Shown: positions 1 through 12,686, counted from the stretch's first letter. The stretch: DNA of 64,000 nucleotides from Eunapius fragilis (GCA_963681505.1 OY811973.1:13390268-13454267), one strand, 5' to 3'. Notes: a model not told the origin generated them from the letters alone. Numbers and translations are program-made.

Positions 1-45
1 GGGTATGTGCTGGGTGAGTGTGGAGTGCATGCACCCCAGCAACAC

Positions 46-372
46 ACATACACATCCCACACTTGCCCCAGCATACACATGCCCCCAGCATACACATGCC
101 CCCAGCATACACAAGCCCCCAGCTACCATTCCCAACACACATCCTCCAGTACACATCCTCCTTTCAGCACACCCTCCCCAACACAACCTCCCCAGCATAC
201 CCTCCCCAGTACACATCTTCTCATCAGCACACACCCAGCACACCCCCCAGCACATCCTCCCAGCACACACCCAGCACACCTCCAGCACACCCTCCCCAGC
301 ACACCCCCAGCACACCCTCAGCACATCCTCCCAGCACACACACATCCTCCAGTACACATACTCGCACTCAAT
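46..372. repeat. CA-rich imperfect tandem repeat (copy 1)
   Basis: An imperfect array built on CCCAGCACACCCTCC-like units lies just beyond the donor site of the R1a FN3 exon (minus strand), inside the intron. A matching array lies at 6061-6560, beside the paralogous FN3 exon. The long reading frames across it are low-complexity His/Pro/Thr/Ser translations and are not taken as genes. Confidence 0.85.
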
Positions 373-379
373 GACTTAC

Positions 380-628
380 TTGTTCTGGTTGCCATAGCAG
401 CACTGCTGGTCCCAGCACAGTTGATGGCCACCACTGAGACAGTGTAGACTGTGTTATTGGTCAGTCCAGTGAATGTGTATGTGTTATCATTGGCAGGTAG
501 GGAGATAGGAGTGCTGCCATTGATACTGACATTGTAGCTGGTAGCCGTGGGAACAGATATCCAGGTCACTGATTGCTGGTCTGAATAGATGATTGTCACT
601 GATGTAATGTTTGGAGCACTGGGAGGAA
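380..628 (-). CDS. R1a fibronectin type III domain exon (gene partial, runs off window)
   Basis: This 249-nt exon encodes one FN3 domain of a cell-surface receptor-like protein. It starts PPSAPNITSV, has the core Trp in VTWISVP, and ends with the FN3-typical YTVSVVAINCAG strand. The acceptor is ...TTTCAG and the donor is CAA|GTAAGT, so both ends are phase 1. It is nearly identical to the exon at 6579-6827 and has the same length. I infer that it belongs to the same minus-strand gene as the Ig-like exon at 2187-2948; the rest of the gene lies left of position 1. Domain identity is clear; full gene structure and ligand are unknown. Confidence 0.75.
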
Positions 629-744
629 CTGAAACATTGAGATATGTACATGTAAACTGTTGTGTAGTAGAATTACATATCATGGCTGTACGTTCCCATG
701 GCAACTGATCACAAATTGCACCTTATTGCTATTTCCATGTGCCA

Positions 745-2092
745 ATCACACCTGGTACATAAGCCTCCTATCACACCAGGTACATAAGCCTCCTATCACA
801 CCTGGTACATAAGCCTCCTATCACACCTGGTACATCAGCCTCCTATCACACCTGGTACATAAGCCTCCTATCACACCAGGTACATAAGCCTCCTATCACA
901 CCTGGTACATAAGCCTCCTATCACACCTGGTACATACGCCTCCTATCACACCTGGTACATAAGCCTCCTATCATGCCCGGTACAAAGGCCTCCTATCACA
1001 CCTGGTACATAAGCCTCCTATCACACCTGCTACATATGCCTCCTATCATACCTGGTACATAAGCCTCTTATCACACCTGGTACATAGGCCTCCTATCACA
1101 CCTGGTACATAAGCCTCCTATCACACCTGGTACATAGGCCTCCTATCACACCTGGTACATAAGCCTCCTATCACACCTGGTACATAAGCCTCCTATCACA
1201 CCTGGCACATAAGCCTCCTATCATACCTGGTACATAAGCCTCCTATCACACCTGGTACATAAGCCTCCTATCACACCTGGTACATAAGCCTCCTATCACA
1301 CCTGGTACATAGGCCTCCTATCACACCTGGTACATAAGCCTCCTATCACACCTGGTACATAAGCCTCCTATCACACCTGGTACATAAGCCTCCTATCACA
1401 CCTGGTACATAGGCCTCCTATCACACCTGGCACATAGGCCTCCTATCACACCTGGTACATAAGCCTCCTATCACACCTGCTACATATGCCTCCTATCATA
1501 CCTGGTACATAAGCCTCTTATCACACCTGGTACATAGGCCTCCTATCACACCTGGTACATAAGCCTCCTATCACACCTGGTACATAAGCCTCCTATCACA
1601 CCTGGTACATAGGCCTCCTATCACACCTGGTACATACGCCTCCTATCACACCTGGTACATAAGCCTCCTATCACACCTGGTACATAGGCCTCCTATCACA
1701 CCTGGTACATAAGCCTCCTGTCACACCTGGTACATAGGCCTCCTATCACACCTGGTACATAAGCCTCCTATCACACCTGGTACATACGCCTCCTATCACA
1801 CCTGGTACATAAGCCTCCTATCATGCCCGGTACAAAGGCCTCCTATCACACCTGGTACATAAGCCTCCTATCACACCTGCTACATATGCCTCCTATCATA
1901 CCTGGTACATAAGCCTCCTATCACACCTGGTACATAAGCCTCTTATCACACCTGGTACATAAGCCTCTTATCACACCTGGTACATAAGCCTCCTATCGCA
2001 CCTGGTACATAGGCTTCCTATCACATCTGGTACATAAGCCTCTTATCACACCTGGTACATAAGCCTCCTATCACACCTGGTACATAAGCCTA
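745..2092. repeat. 25-bp minisatellite in R1a intron
   Basis: About 54 near-identical 25-bp units with the core CACACCTGGTACATAAGCCT fill the intron between the FN3 exon (380-628) and the Ig-like exon (2187-2948). Units vary at a few positions (AAGCC/AGGCC/ACGCC), and blocks of variants recur (for example CTGCTACATATGCC), suggesting internal segmental amplification. The same array occupies the equivalent intron of the paralogue at 6945-7838. Confidence 0.95.
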
Positions 2093-2186
2093 ATAACATG
2101 ATGTGTAACTGGAATATATATAACTGCTGATCCTATGTAGACATTTGATTATGTGACAGTAGTGTTCAATGCACACCACTGCTCAC

Positions 2187-2948
2187 CAAGGACTGATATG
2201 GTTGCCTTTCCAATAGAGGTGGTTGCACCAGATCCTAAAGTGTAGCTGGAACATAGGACCACCAGACCATCCATTACTGGTGTGAGAGGGTGGAGGTAAG
2301 ACAGTAAATATTCATAGGAGGTGTGTTGGTTGCTATGAACGGTCCACATGTGCCACTAGTGACACTAGTGAGGCAGGACAGACCAGGAGTTGGAGCAAAC
2401 TGTTGCTGTGTGATTGTACCCTCTGCACAGCCCCCCACTGTAGGCCCATTTCATACTGTGCCCCCTGCACAGCCCCCCACTGTAGGCCCATGCCAATCTG
2501 TACCCCCTGCACAGCCCCCCACTGTAGGCCCATGCCATACTGTACCCCCTGCACAGCCTCCCACTGTAGGCCCATGCCATACTGTGCCCTCTGCACAGCC
2601 CCCCACTGTAGGCCCATGCCATACTGTGCCCTCTGCACAGCCCCCCACTGAGGCCCATGCCATACTGTGCCCCCTGCACAGCCCCCCACTGTAGGCCCAT
2701 GCCATACTGTGCCCCCTGCACAGCCCCCCACTGTAGGCCCATGCCATACTGTGCCCTCTGCACAGCCCCCCACTGAGGCCCATGCCAATCTGTACCCCCT
2801 GCACAGCCCCCCACTGTAGGTCCATGCCATACTGTGCTTCCAACAAAGCTGCCAACGTTACATGTGTAGTTGGCAGCAGTGTTAGGACATATCTTCATGG
2901 GACAGCTGGTCCCTCCTGTGAGCTGACATGGCAAGATCTGGGAGGAAA
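2187..2948 (-). pseudogene. R1a Ig-like domain exon, disrupted by internal minisatellite
   Basis: This is the counterpart of the 408-nt Ig-like exon at 7944-8351 but is 762 nt long. It opens the same way (CQLTGGTSCP, then CPNTAANYTCNV) and keeps acceptor and donor sites. At the position of the paralogue's VGGCAGGT stretch, a roughly 42-bp coding repeat has expanded. Two units are 41 bp (near 2650 and 2775), and the entry frame reaches a TAG at 2363-2365. A 10-nt deletion relative to the paralogue lies near 2290. I infer a broken domain, although collapse or error in the repeat assembly could create the frameshifts. Confidence 0.65.
2428..2832. repeat. 42-bp minisatellite inside a coding exon
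   Basis: About ten units with the core CTGCACAGCCCCCCACTGTA (plus strand) are arranged every 42 bp, with two 41-bp units. The single ancestral unit is recognisable in the paralogous exon near 8200-8235, so the array grew after the R1a/R1b duplication. Confidence 0.9.
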
Positions 2949-5515
2949 CTGGGAGGGTGGGGTGGGGAGGGTGTGTGGGATCTTTCGGGACTTTTTTAAA
3001 AATTCTCTTGAAATCAAAAATTGATTCGACCCGTTTTTTTCCCCATGTGATGGATTTTTCTTCCTTTAATTATAAGTTCTTACTCTTAGCGTCCGCGTGT
3101 ATGCGGTACATGTGTACAGATGCATGCATGTAGAAAGACCTGAATTAATGTGTGGTAACTACAATTTGCATTCGCTCATTCAACCATGGATTAAAGACCT
3201 ACGGAGCGTTCCGTAGATATGATTCAACCTAGACCCTGTGAGACTTCGACGTATATACACATACACCCGCAATAAGCGTACATTTGTCAACCACTTATTT
3301 CGTTGTCAGAACTTTCTTTTTTTGTGGTAATTACTACACGTTCGTGTTAATTGAGTTCCCATGCAAACAATAAATTTAGTCGAGTTGCTGTTTTTCGAAC
3401 GGTTGTGGTAATCAAGTGCTAAGTAGAATCCAGGTTGTGAGCTAAATAGTTTTTACCTCTGTTTTTACCTGTGTGCATACAGCCATCGACAGTGATATAA
3501 TAAACTCACGATTGATAACACAAACACATCACTTACCGCTCAATAAGTGTCCGGATTGCATGGAGATGGCGAGAAGTTACTGTTTTTAAAAACATTAATT
3601 TTTGTATTGCACTAGCCTAGTCATATTTCAGTTCTACAGAGATAGATTATTGAGACACGGCAATAAGGGTCAAGTGCGCATGCGCATTTTCAATCATTGA
3701 AGACAAACGTTTGCCTGCCTGGAAGGATGGGAGATATCACCGCCTAGCCTATCGGTTTCTCCGTGTCTGCAGCCGGTGTCGGGTCATACTCAGTCTATCA
3801 CATAGATTTGATTTTTTTTTTTTTAATATAAAAAAATAGTTCTGCTCTGAAGTGGTGGCTTTGAATTGACACATCTCTGCATCCTTGCTGTCCTGATCAC
3901 CAGCTAGACCTCTAGGACACCATGCAGTGATGTATAGAGGTGGAGGGGACGTCACAACAGCTCAGCACATGCTACACACAGCACACATGTATTTAATGGT
4001 CAGTGGTGTGACCACAGCTAATAATGTAACACCTCAATTGGGGAGGGGGGGGGGGGGGGTGGTGCCAGTTGTTTTAGTGCTCCAAAGGAATAGAATATGG
4101 CACATTCACACTGTGTGTGTATACTGTTCTGTGTGTGTGTGCATGTGTCTAACCATCTATACTCTGGCTGTACACAAGGTATTTCCCTACAAGCCAATGA
4201 ATGACTAAAAGGGTGTGGCCATCATTCTAATATTGCACACCATACTATATGTGTATATGTGTGCATATGGGGGAGGGGTGTATGTGTGCATATGGTTACA
4301 ATATGCACAAGGTAGCTAACACCTTCATTGGAACTATAATATGGGATGAAGGACAGAACATAGAGCGTGTGGGGGTATATGGAAAAAAAACCCCAGGGGT
4401 TGTAATATCACCACCAGTGGACCACCCTTACCTCCTCTGGTGTTGGTATTGGAATAGGTATTGCAGCAGCAGCCATAGTGGTGCTAAGTGGTGATGGTGG
4501 TGGTGTGATGATGGTAGTGGTGGTGTAATGGTGGTGGTGGTAATATTGTGATGGTGTGATGGCAGTGGTGGTGATAGTGGAGGTGAGGCATGTGGTGTTG
4601 TGGGGTAAGCTCTCTCATCATCCTTCCCAACACAAGGCAAAGTGCTTGTCCAACTAGGATAGTTGGAGATTTATTGCCGTCCTATTTAACATTAAGTATT
4701 GAAGTTGAAAATTATGTGCATTTTACATCTGTACTTGACTACTTGTTCACACTGAATACAAAAATGATAACAATGTGATACCTCTGCCACCTTAGGACAC
4801 ACCCCTCCTCCCAAGGTACACTGTGTGGCAGTGACCCACACAATTGAAGGACTCATCAATGCTGAAGTGTGGCTGCATGGGAGTCCCCTTGCAAGCAGCT
4901 CTTGCTACAGGAAGCATAGGTCTCCTCTACATGTGCATAGCTAAATATTGTGGTGGATACATACATGGGACTATCATATTAACATCATGTCAGATGGATG
5001 TGTGGTAAATATAACACACTGAACATATACCTCTGACTAATGGTACTAAACCAAAAAAGGTTTTGATGGCTACACCTACATGATCTGAATTGAACACACC
5101 AGTGTCTTTAGACTAACACTGCAAGGACCACTGCCATCACTGTGACCACACCAAAGGCTTCTCTTGTACCTGTTTGTGTGAAAAGACCTCAGTTAATGCC
5201 ATCAACCCAATTGTTGAACCTTTAGTTCTAAGCTGGTAGACCACTGGTATTGGACCAATGATACCAGCAGAGATACGATTGAGCAGTAACCTTGTCAGCC
5301 AACAGCCTATACCTACATTAATGCCTTCATTAATGCCTTCACATCAGTAACAGTAATGCCTTCACATCAGTAACATTAATGCCTTCACATCAGTAACAGT
5401 AATGCCTTCATATCAGCAACATTAATAGCTACAACAGTCCCAACACAATAAGAATTCATACAATTTATTTGTACTGTTTACACATACTTTAAATTCAAGG
5501 GTTAAAATGGCTGAC
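2949..5515. other. Spacer between R1a and R1b; no confident gene
   Basis: No convincing coding exon was found. The 3530-3610 segment resembles 10262-10390 (shared GCTCAAYAAGTGTCC next to an ACTTACC donor-like site on the minus strand), so these could be equivalent 5' exons or promoter segments of R1a and R1b. A perfect TGCGCATGCGCA (NRF1-type) palindrome lies near 3675. The 4440-4600 stretch is a GGTGGT/ATGGTG-rich simple repeat. A tail exon of R1b may lie here but could not be defined. Confidence 0.4.
5325..5428. repeat. Short tandem repeat, TAATGCCTTCACATCAGTAAC units
   Basis: Four to five imperfect copies of a roughly 22-bp unit (TAATGCCTTCACATCAGTAA) lie about 90 bp left of the R1b stalk exon, in presumed intron sequence. 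Confidence 0.75.
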
Positions 5516-5656
5516 CTGAGGATGGAGTGGGCAGTAGTGTTGGTTGTGGTGTGGTCGTCGTGGCAACAACTGGTGGTTGATATGATGTTGGGAGAGGTGT
5601 GGCTGATGGTTGGACCACAGGTGGTGTAGACGTTGTGGGTGCGGCTGGTCCACTAC
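5516..5656 (-). CDS. R1b Ser/Thr/Pro-rich stalk exon
   Basis: This 141-nt exon encodes 47 residues dominated by Pro, Thr, Ser and Val (GSGPAAPTTSTPPVV...), the composition of an extended, O-glycosylated membrane-proximal stalk. The acceptor is GACTGCCCAG and the donor is CCTCAG|GTCAGC. Both ends are phase 1, matching the Ig-like and FN3 exons upstream in the same gene. No cysteines are present. Its position after the FN3 exon on the minus strand suits a spacer before a transmembrane exon, which I could not locate. Confidence 0.5.
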
Positions 5657-6060
5657 CTGGGCAGTCACATGACAGGTCACATGACATAACATGCACCCAT
5701 CCCTTTTTGGGGGGTTGGGGGGGGGGGGGGGTGTACAGTCTAAACTTATGCACCAATCTATCCAATGTTAGACTTGAAATGCTCAACCATGTCTAGGGTT
5801 GGAATAGCACATCTTGGTTATTGTCAGGGGGTAGAGGGGAAGGAGAAGGTGACATAACACCATATGGTAGGCTTTTAGTATTTTGCCCCACGCACATCTT
5901 CCCTCTCTCCCCAGTAGCTACCAGTCTACATACCTTAAACCTTCTCTACTGACTCATTGTTTTAGTCCCATGCGCACGGAATACAGGCATCCATATATGC
6001 GTGTGTATCTAGGCAGGGCCCCTCCTCCCCCACCACATGTACATGCAGCCCCTAATCTCA

Positions 6061-6560
6061 CCCAGCACACACACACACACCCTCCAGCACACACACTGGG
6101 GAGTGTGGGGGTATGTGCTGGGTGAGTGTGGAGTGCATGCACCCCAGCAACACACATACACATCCCACACTTGCCCCAGCATACACATGCCCCCAGCATA
6201 CACAAGCCCCCAGCTACCATTCCCAACACACATCCTCCAGTACACATCCTCCTTTCAGCACACCCTCCCCAACACAACCTCCCCAGCATACCCTCCCCAG
6301 TACACATCTTCTCATCAGCACACACCCAGCACACCCCCCAGCACATCCTCCCAGCACACACCCAGCACACCCCCAGCACATCCTCCCAACACACACCCAG
6401 CACACCTCCAGCACACCCTCCCCAGCACACCCCCAGCACACCCTCAGCACATCCTCCCCAGCACACCCCAGCACACACCCCAGCACACCCTCCCCAGCAC
6501 ACCCCCAGCACACCCTCAGCACACTCTCCCCAGCACACACACATCCTCGAGTACACATAC
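6061..6560. repeat. CA-rich imperfect tandem repeat (copy 2)
   Basis: This is the paralogous copy of the array at 46-372, longer by added CCCAGCACAC units. It sits immediately beyond the donor of the FN3 exon at 6579-6827. Confidence 0.85.
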
Positions 6561-6578
6561 TCGCACTCAATGACTTAC

Positions 6579-6827
6579 TTGTTCTGGTTGCCATAGCAGC
6601 ACTGCTGGTCCCAGCACAGTTGATGGCCACCACTGAGACAGTGTAGACTGTGTTATTGGTCAGTCCAGTGAATGTGTATGTGTTAGCATTGGCAGGTAGG
6701 GAGATAGGAGTGCTGCCATTGATACTGACATTGTAGCTGGTAGCCGTGGGAACAGATGTCCAGGTCACTGTTAGCTGGTCTGAATAGATGTTTGTCACTG
6801 ATGTAATGTTTGGAGCACTGGGAGGAG
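6579..6827 (-). CDS. R1b fibronectin type III domain exon
   Basis: This 249-nt phase 1-1 exon encodes an FN3 domain (APPSAPNITSV... VTWTSVP... YTVSVVAINCAG). The acceptor is ATGTTTCAG and the donor is ACAA|GTAAGTC. It differs from the R1a exon at only a few residues. In the gene it lies between the Ig-like exon (7944-8351) and the stalk exon (5516-5656). It is probably extracellular; the binding partner is unknown. Confidence 0.8.
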
Positions 6828-6944
6828 CTGAAACATTGAGATATGTACTTGTAAGCTGTTGTGTAGTAGAATTACATATCATGGCTGTACGTTCCCATGG
6901 CAACTGATAACAAATTGCACCTTATTGCTATTTCCATGTGCCAA

Positions 6945-7838
6945 TCACACCTGGTACATAAGCCTCCTATCACACCTGGTACATAAGCCTCCTATCACAC
7001 CTGGTACATAGGCCTCCTATCACACCTGGTACATAAGCCTCCTATCACACCTGGTACATAAGCCTCCTATCACACCTGGTACATAAGCCTCCTATCACAC
7101 CTGGTACATAAGCCTCCTATCACACCTGGTACATAAGCCTCCTATCACACCTGGTACATAAGCCTCCTATCACACCTGGTACATAGGCCTCCTATCACAC
7201 CTGGTACATAGGCCTCCTATCACACCTGGTACATAAGCCTCCTATCACACCTGGTACATAGGCCTCCTATCACACCTGGTACATAAGCCTCCTGTCACAC
7301 CTGGTACATAAGCCTCCTATCACACCTGGTACATAAGCCTCCTATCACACCTGGTACATAAGCTTCCTATCACACCTAGTACATAAGCCTCCTATCACAC
7401 CTGGTACATAGGCCTCCTATCACACCTGGTACATAAGCTTCCTATCACACCTAGTACATAAGCCTCCTATCACACCTGGTACATAGGCCTCCTATCACAC
7501 CTGGTACATAAGCCTCCTATCACACCTGGTACATAGGCCTCCTATCACACCTGGTACATAAGCCTCCTATCACACCTGGTACATAAGCCTCCTATCACAC
7601 CTGGTACATAGGCCTCCTATCACACCTGGTACATAAGCCTCCTATCACACCTGATACATAAGCCTCCTATCACACCTGGTACATAAGCCTCCTATCACAC
7701 CTGGTACATAGGCCTCCTATCACACCTGGTACATAAGCCTCCTATTACACCTGGTACATAAGCCTCCTATCACACCTGGTACATAAGCCTCCTATCACAC
7801 CTGGTACATAGGCCTCCTATCACACCTGGTACATAAGT
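6945..7838. repeat. 25-bp minisatellite in R1b intron
   Basis: About 36 copies of the same 25-bp unit as at 745-2092 (core CACACCTGGTACATAAGCCT) fill the equivalent intron. Copy number therefore differs by about one third between the two duplicates. Confidence 0.95.
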
Positions 7839-7943
7839 GCCCCTGCATAGTACAAAATATTCAATAGACGCATGCAGTCCTTATTACACAGTGGGCATGC
7901 ATATGCATGTTCATATGACTGTTGGACAATAATGTTGGCTTAC

Positions 7944-8351
7944 CAAGTATTGATATGGCTGCACTCCCAATAGGGGTGGTTACAAATGTGGCTGTATTGT
8001 AGCTGGAACATGAGACCACCAGACCATCCATTGCTGGTGTGACCACCACAGAGAGGGTGGAGGTAAGACAGTAGAGGTTATTTGTAAGAGGAGGTGTGTT
8101 GGTTGCTGTGAAGGGTCCACATGTGCCACTTGAAGAAGTAGTGAGACAGGATAGGTTAGCCCCAGGAGGACCCTGAGCCAGTGGTGGTGTGAGCGTGCCC
8201 CCTGCACAGCCTCCCACTGAAGGCACACTCCATTGTGTGTTCCCAGCATAGCTGCTAACATTACACATGTAGTTGACAGCAGTGTTAGGACATGTCTTCG
8301 TGGGACAGCTGGTCCCTCCTGTGAGCTGACATGACAAGGTCTGGGAGGAAA
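7944..8351 (-). CDS. R1b Ig-like domain exon
   Basis: This 408-nt phase 1-1 exon encodes about 136 residues. The Cys-rich start (SCQLTGGTSCP, then CPNTAVNYMCNV) is followed by LSCLTTSSSGTCGPF, NLYCLTSTLSV and GLVVSCSSYN, so it carries several Ig-style cysteines. The donor is ATACTTG|GTAAGC; the acceptor is taken as CACCTCCCAG because it gives the phase-1 frame. I read it as a divergent extracellular Ig-like domain. Upstream exons (signal peptide) were not identified; they should lie to the right, possibly near 10.3 kb. Confidence 0.7.
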
Positions 8352-10661
8352 CTGGGAGGTGGGGAGGGTGTGTGTTGGAAGGTGAAGTATTCACATGTTT
8401 TGGATCAATTTCACTCTAAAGTATGTTTTGGCAGACATTATTTTGTTCAGATTCCTTCAATAGGTATTGCTGTGAAACAAATGTTGATGCATTTGGTCAC
8501 AGCCAAATAAGAGTACCTAGTGGTGTGTGTGTGCGTGTGCGCGCGCGTTGTATGTGTATGTGTGTGTGTTGTGTATGTGCTTCAAGACTTCCTAAATCCT
8601 GGGGTTATTTATTTATGCAATAAACCAAGCGACCACCCACTCACCCTATATAATTATGCATTTGTGATAGCACACACATGGCTGCAATCATGCCCATATA
8701 TGGCACATATGTCGTTAAACACACACAGTGATGTATGTTCTCAGAGGGACGCAGTGTGTATTCCCAAAGGAGTTATAGTTTGTAACTGGCAACACAGCAC
8801 ATTCCTTTGAAGTGGTTGACCATAGTCATAACAACAGATCCTACTCACACTCCCTCCAAATCACCATCCCATCCCCTCCCCTAATCACCACTCATTCCTA
8901 TCTAATCACCATCCCCTTCTCCTCCCTAATCACCATCTCCATGCATGCAATGGTGGGGGGAAATCTCCCCTCAAACATGAGTACTCAACGTTAACAGACT
9001 TTAGGTGCTAACTTTCTTGAATTGGAAGCTTACCCATCTGTTCCCTAACTGGAAGGGAACGCATACACTCCTCCCCCCCCCCCCCCCCCCCCCCCCCCTA
9101 ATAATAACCTATGTTGAACCTTCCCAGAATTCATGTATCCACCCCTGAGTGTGTGAGTGCAGAGATAATATATATTATCTCTGGTGAGTGTGTGTGTGTG
9201 TGTGTGTTTGTTGTGTGTGTGTTGTGTATGCACTAGTATTTGAATGGCTGAAATACCTACAACAAGATATACAATACCGAAGGTATAAACTCCTCAGCAC
9301 ATAACCATCACCACGCCCCCTCACCATGCCTTACACACTCCCCTCACATCTTATTATAATACTGGGGTGGTTGGTGGCATGTTATATGCATTCCACTCCA
9401 ATGTGCCACCGGTTCACATAACTCCACATTACTCTCCCACACACAACTCCATGACTACACAGTTATCAATACCAGCTCCCACTGCACGCAACATACCTTC
9501 CCTTACATGAAATGACCTCTCTCGTTACTATGTGCCCTCGTCACATGCCTATTTTCACACAATGCATACTCTTCCCCACGCCATCACGTCACGTCCCACA
9601 CAATAGTATAATAAAGTGGGCCTTTGGGACCGTGAGCCAATAAAACGTTGGTCGAGAAACATAGGCGAAATGGGATATTGGACATTCCATGCCAACACTT
9701 TAGTACTCACAGCAGAGGTATCGGTTTTACGCGATCTACATTGCTGACATTTTTCGTGCCATATTTTATGCCAACACCACCTCCCTCTCTTGGTTATTCA
9801 TGGTGCGCTCTCCCGTTTCGTCTCCTCCCCCCCCCCCCCCCCACCCCCCTCCCCCCCCCCCCCCCCCCCCCCATGGCTGTGTGCATACAGTCATTAATAA
9901 CCGTACGCACGGATGATATTAGAATGCAGAATTCTAAATATATTCTATGCTGCAGCTCTGGCGAACATGACATGCCACAATCAAGTCACATAATACTTGA
10001 ATGCGCACAATTTAAAAAATAAAAATAAAATTCAGAGAAAAAAAGGCGTGAGGTAAGTCCACATTGTCTGCGCATCGTAGGTAGGAATCGAAAGAGCCCA
10101 CTTTTGTTGAAAACGGCCTAGCCAAACGCTCAAAAACGAACACAGACAGATAGTCTATCCGCGCATTTATATATTTAAGTCAGAGTGAACAAGGTATGCA
10201 AAGACGAGAACACAAACGCAGCGCGACATCGTAAATTATGTCGATAATGGCGTAGTTATAGATCGTCACTTACCGCTCAACAAGTGTCCACATAAACATA
10301 TGGCAAAAACTGTGAACCTTAAAAACTAGTAAAAAAAAATTGCATTAATGTCATGTATTGTACTCGCCTTGTCGCTTACCAACATGTTTCCAACAAATCT
10401 CCTGCCCAGTTGAGAGTTAGTTACTGCATATATGGTTATTAAGACACTATGATGTCATAGATTACCTCAGTGATGCCATCGTCATTGCGTCCGTCTACAA
10501 ATGACGTCACGCAGAAATGGCGGAATTTGACCCCCCCCCCCTCGTCACACAATATCCCACATGCTTTAATGTCACACTGCTGATACCCCCCCCCCCCCCT
10601 CCCCCATCTTCAGCGTGACGTAATTTATGAACGGCCCCACACTGCGCGGGCGCACAGACAT

Positions 10662-10716
<55 letters not shown>

Positions 10717-11090
10717 CACACAACACAAGAAAAGTGCAAGTTTATAATGTGTTTGTTACACAGAATGTACTACCAATAATAGATACCCCTCTAAAAGTGT
10801 CTCTGTTTGTGTGAGTGTACTTGTGTGCATGAACTAATTATTGGCCCAAACATCAAATGAAGAGCTGAGACCCCCGGCCCCCAGCCCCCTCACTGCCTGC
10901 GCTTATTAACCCTCCACACTTCATTCACCACTTCCAACCCCGCATTCTTAACCACCCACCCCTCCTCACACCTCAACCCTTCATACTCCACTACTCACTA
11001 ACTCTCTAGTGTATACACAATGGCTACACAAGGCTACACTCCATTACACCCACCATGACCACCCACACACCAAAGTGAATGCGCTACACA
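8352..11090. other. Gene-poor stretch with simple repeats
   Basis: No supported exon was found. It contains GT-rich DNA (8520-8580), C-tracts (about 9071-9099 and 9826-9873), a (CA)n run (10662-10712), and the 10262-10390 segment related to 3530-3610. A perfect CRE palindrome TGACGTCA (10502-10509) is followed by AAATGGCGG (YY1-like), which together look promoter-like. Confidence 0.5.
10502..10528. promoter_or_regulatory. CRE palindrome plus YY1-like motif
   Basis: TGACGTCACGC is followed a few bases later by AAATGGCGG. This pair is typical of metazoan promoters. It may serve the minus-strand gene R1b, whose candidate first-exon region is about 150-240 bp to the left. This is motif evidence only. 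Confidence 0.3.
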
Positions 11091-11097
11091 TTCCTAA

Positions 11098-12686
11098 AGG
11101 CCACACCCCCTCACAGGTACCATCAGTTGGGTATCCTTAAGGCCACACACCCTCATAGGTACCATCAGTTGGGTATCCTTAAGGCCACACACCCTCATAA
11201 GTACCATCAGTTGGGTATCCTTAAGGCCACACACCCTCATAGGTACCATCAGTTGGGTATCCTTAAGGCCACACACCCTCATAGGTGCCATCAGTTGGGT
11301 ATCCTTAAGACCACACCCCTCAGTTGGGTATCCTTAAGGCCACACCCCTCAGTTGGATATCCTTAAGACCACACCCCTCAGTTGGGTATCCTTAAGGCCA
11401 CACCCTCAGTTGGGTATCCTTAAGGCCACACACCCTCATAGGTACCATCAGTTGGGTATCCTTAAGGCCACACCCCTCAGTTGGGTATCCTTAAGGCCAC
11501 ACCCTCAGTTGGGTATCCTTAAGGCCACACACCCTCATAGGTGCCATCAGTTGGGTATCCTTAAGACCACACCCCTCAGTTGGGTATCCTTAAGGCCACA
11601 CCCCTCAGTTGGATATCCTTAAGACCACACCCCTCAGTTGGATATCCTTAAGACCACACCCCTCAGTTGGGTATCCTTAAGGCCACACACCCTCATAGGT
11701 ACCATCAGTTGGGTATCCTTAAGGCCACACACCCTCATAGGTGCCATCAGTTGGGTATCCTTAAGGCCACACACCCTCATAGGTACCATCAGTTGGGTAT
11801 CCTTAAGGCCACACACCCTCATAGGTGCCATCAGTTGGGTATCCTTAAGGCCACACACCCTCATAGGTACCATCAGTTGGGTATCCTTAAGGCCACACAC
11901 CCTCATAGGTGCCATCAGTTGGGTATCCTTAAGACCACACCCCTCAGTTGGGTATCCTTAAGGCCACACCCCTCAGTTGGATATCCTTAAGACCACACCC
12001 CTCAGTTGGATATCCTTAAGACCACACCCCTCAGTTGGGTATCCTTAAGGCCACACACCCTCATAGGTACCATCAGTTGGGTATCCTTAAGGCCACACCC
12101 CTCAGTTGGGTATCCTTAAGGCCACACCCCCTCATAGGTACCATCAGTTGGGTATCCTTAAGGCCACACCCCTCAGTTGGATATCCTTAAGACCACACCC
12201 CTCAGTTGGGTATCATTAAGGCCACACCCCTCAGTTGGGTATCATTAAGACCACACCCCTCAGTTGGGTATCCTTAAGGCCACACACCCTCATAGGTACC
12301 ATCAGTTGGGTATCCTTAAGGCCACACCCTCAGTTGGGTATCCTTAAGGCCACACCCTCAGTTGGGTATCCTTAAGGCCACACCCTCAGTTGGGTATCCT
12401 TAAGGCCACACACCCTCATAGGTACCATCAGTTGGGTATCCTTAAGGCCACACACCCTCATAAGTACCATCAGTTGGGTATCCTTAAGGCCACACACCCT
12501 CATAAGTACCATCAGTTGGGTATCCTTAAGGCCACACCCTCAGTTGGGTATCCTTAAGGCCACACACCCTCATAGGTACCATCAGTTGGGTATCCTTAAG
12601 GCCACACCCTCAGTTGGGTATCCTTGAGGCCACACCCCTCAGTTGGGTATCCTTAAGACCACACACCCTTATAGGTACCATCAGTT
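11098..12686. repeat. Composite minisatellite (about 42-bp and 26-29-bp units)
   Basis: A 1.6-kb array carries two alternating unit types that share CAGTTGGGTATCCTTAAGGC: a long form containing CACCCTCATAGGTACCAT, and a short form lacking it. The order is mosaic (long-long-short-short), indicating unequal exchange between unit types. Long reading frames on both strands are repeat translations, not genes. Confidence 0.95.

Noticed and set aside
745-2092. Possible CRISPR array (25-bp direct repeats)
   Set aside because: Units are back-to-back with no unique spacers, and the genome is eukaryotic; it is a minisatellite.
3749-3955. 68-residue minus frame as an R1b tail exon
   Set aside because: Possible by position, but it has a poly-Lys run from genomic A/T and no clear acceptor or paralogous support.
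4428-4640. Thr/His-rich minus-strand exon or plus-strand TM helix (GVGIGIGIAAAAIVVLS)
   Set aside because: Within a GGTGGT simple-repeat region; splice sites and frame could not be made consistent with R1b.
11079-11990. Repetitive proteins (LGILKATHPHRYHQ-type) on both strands
   Set aside because: Frames exist only because the repeat unit lacks stops. No start context, splice sites or non-repeat coding sequence.
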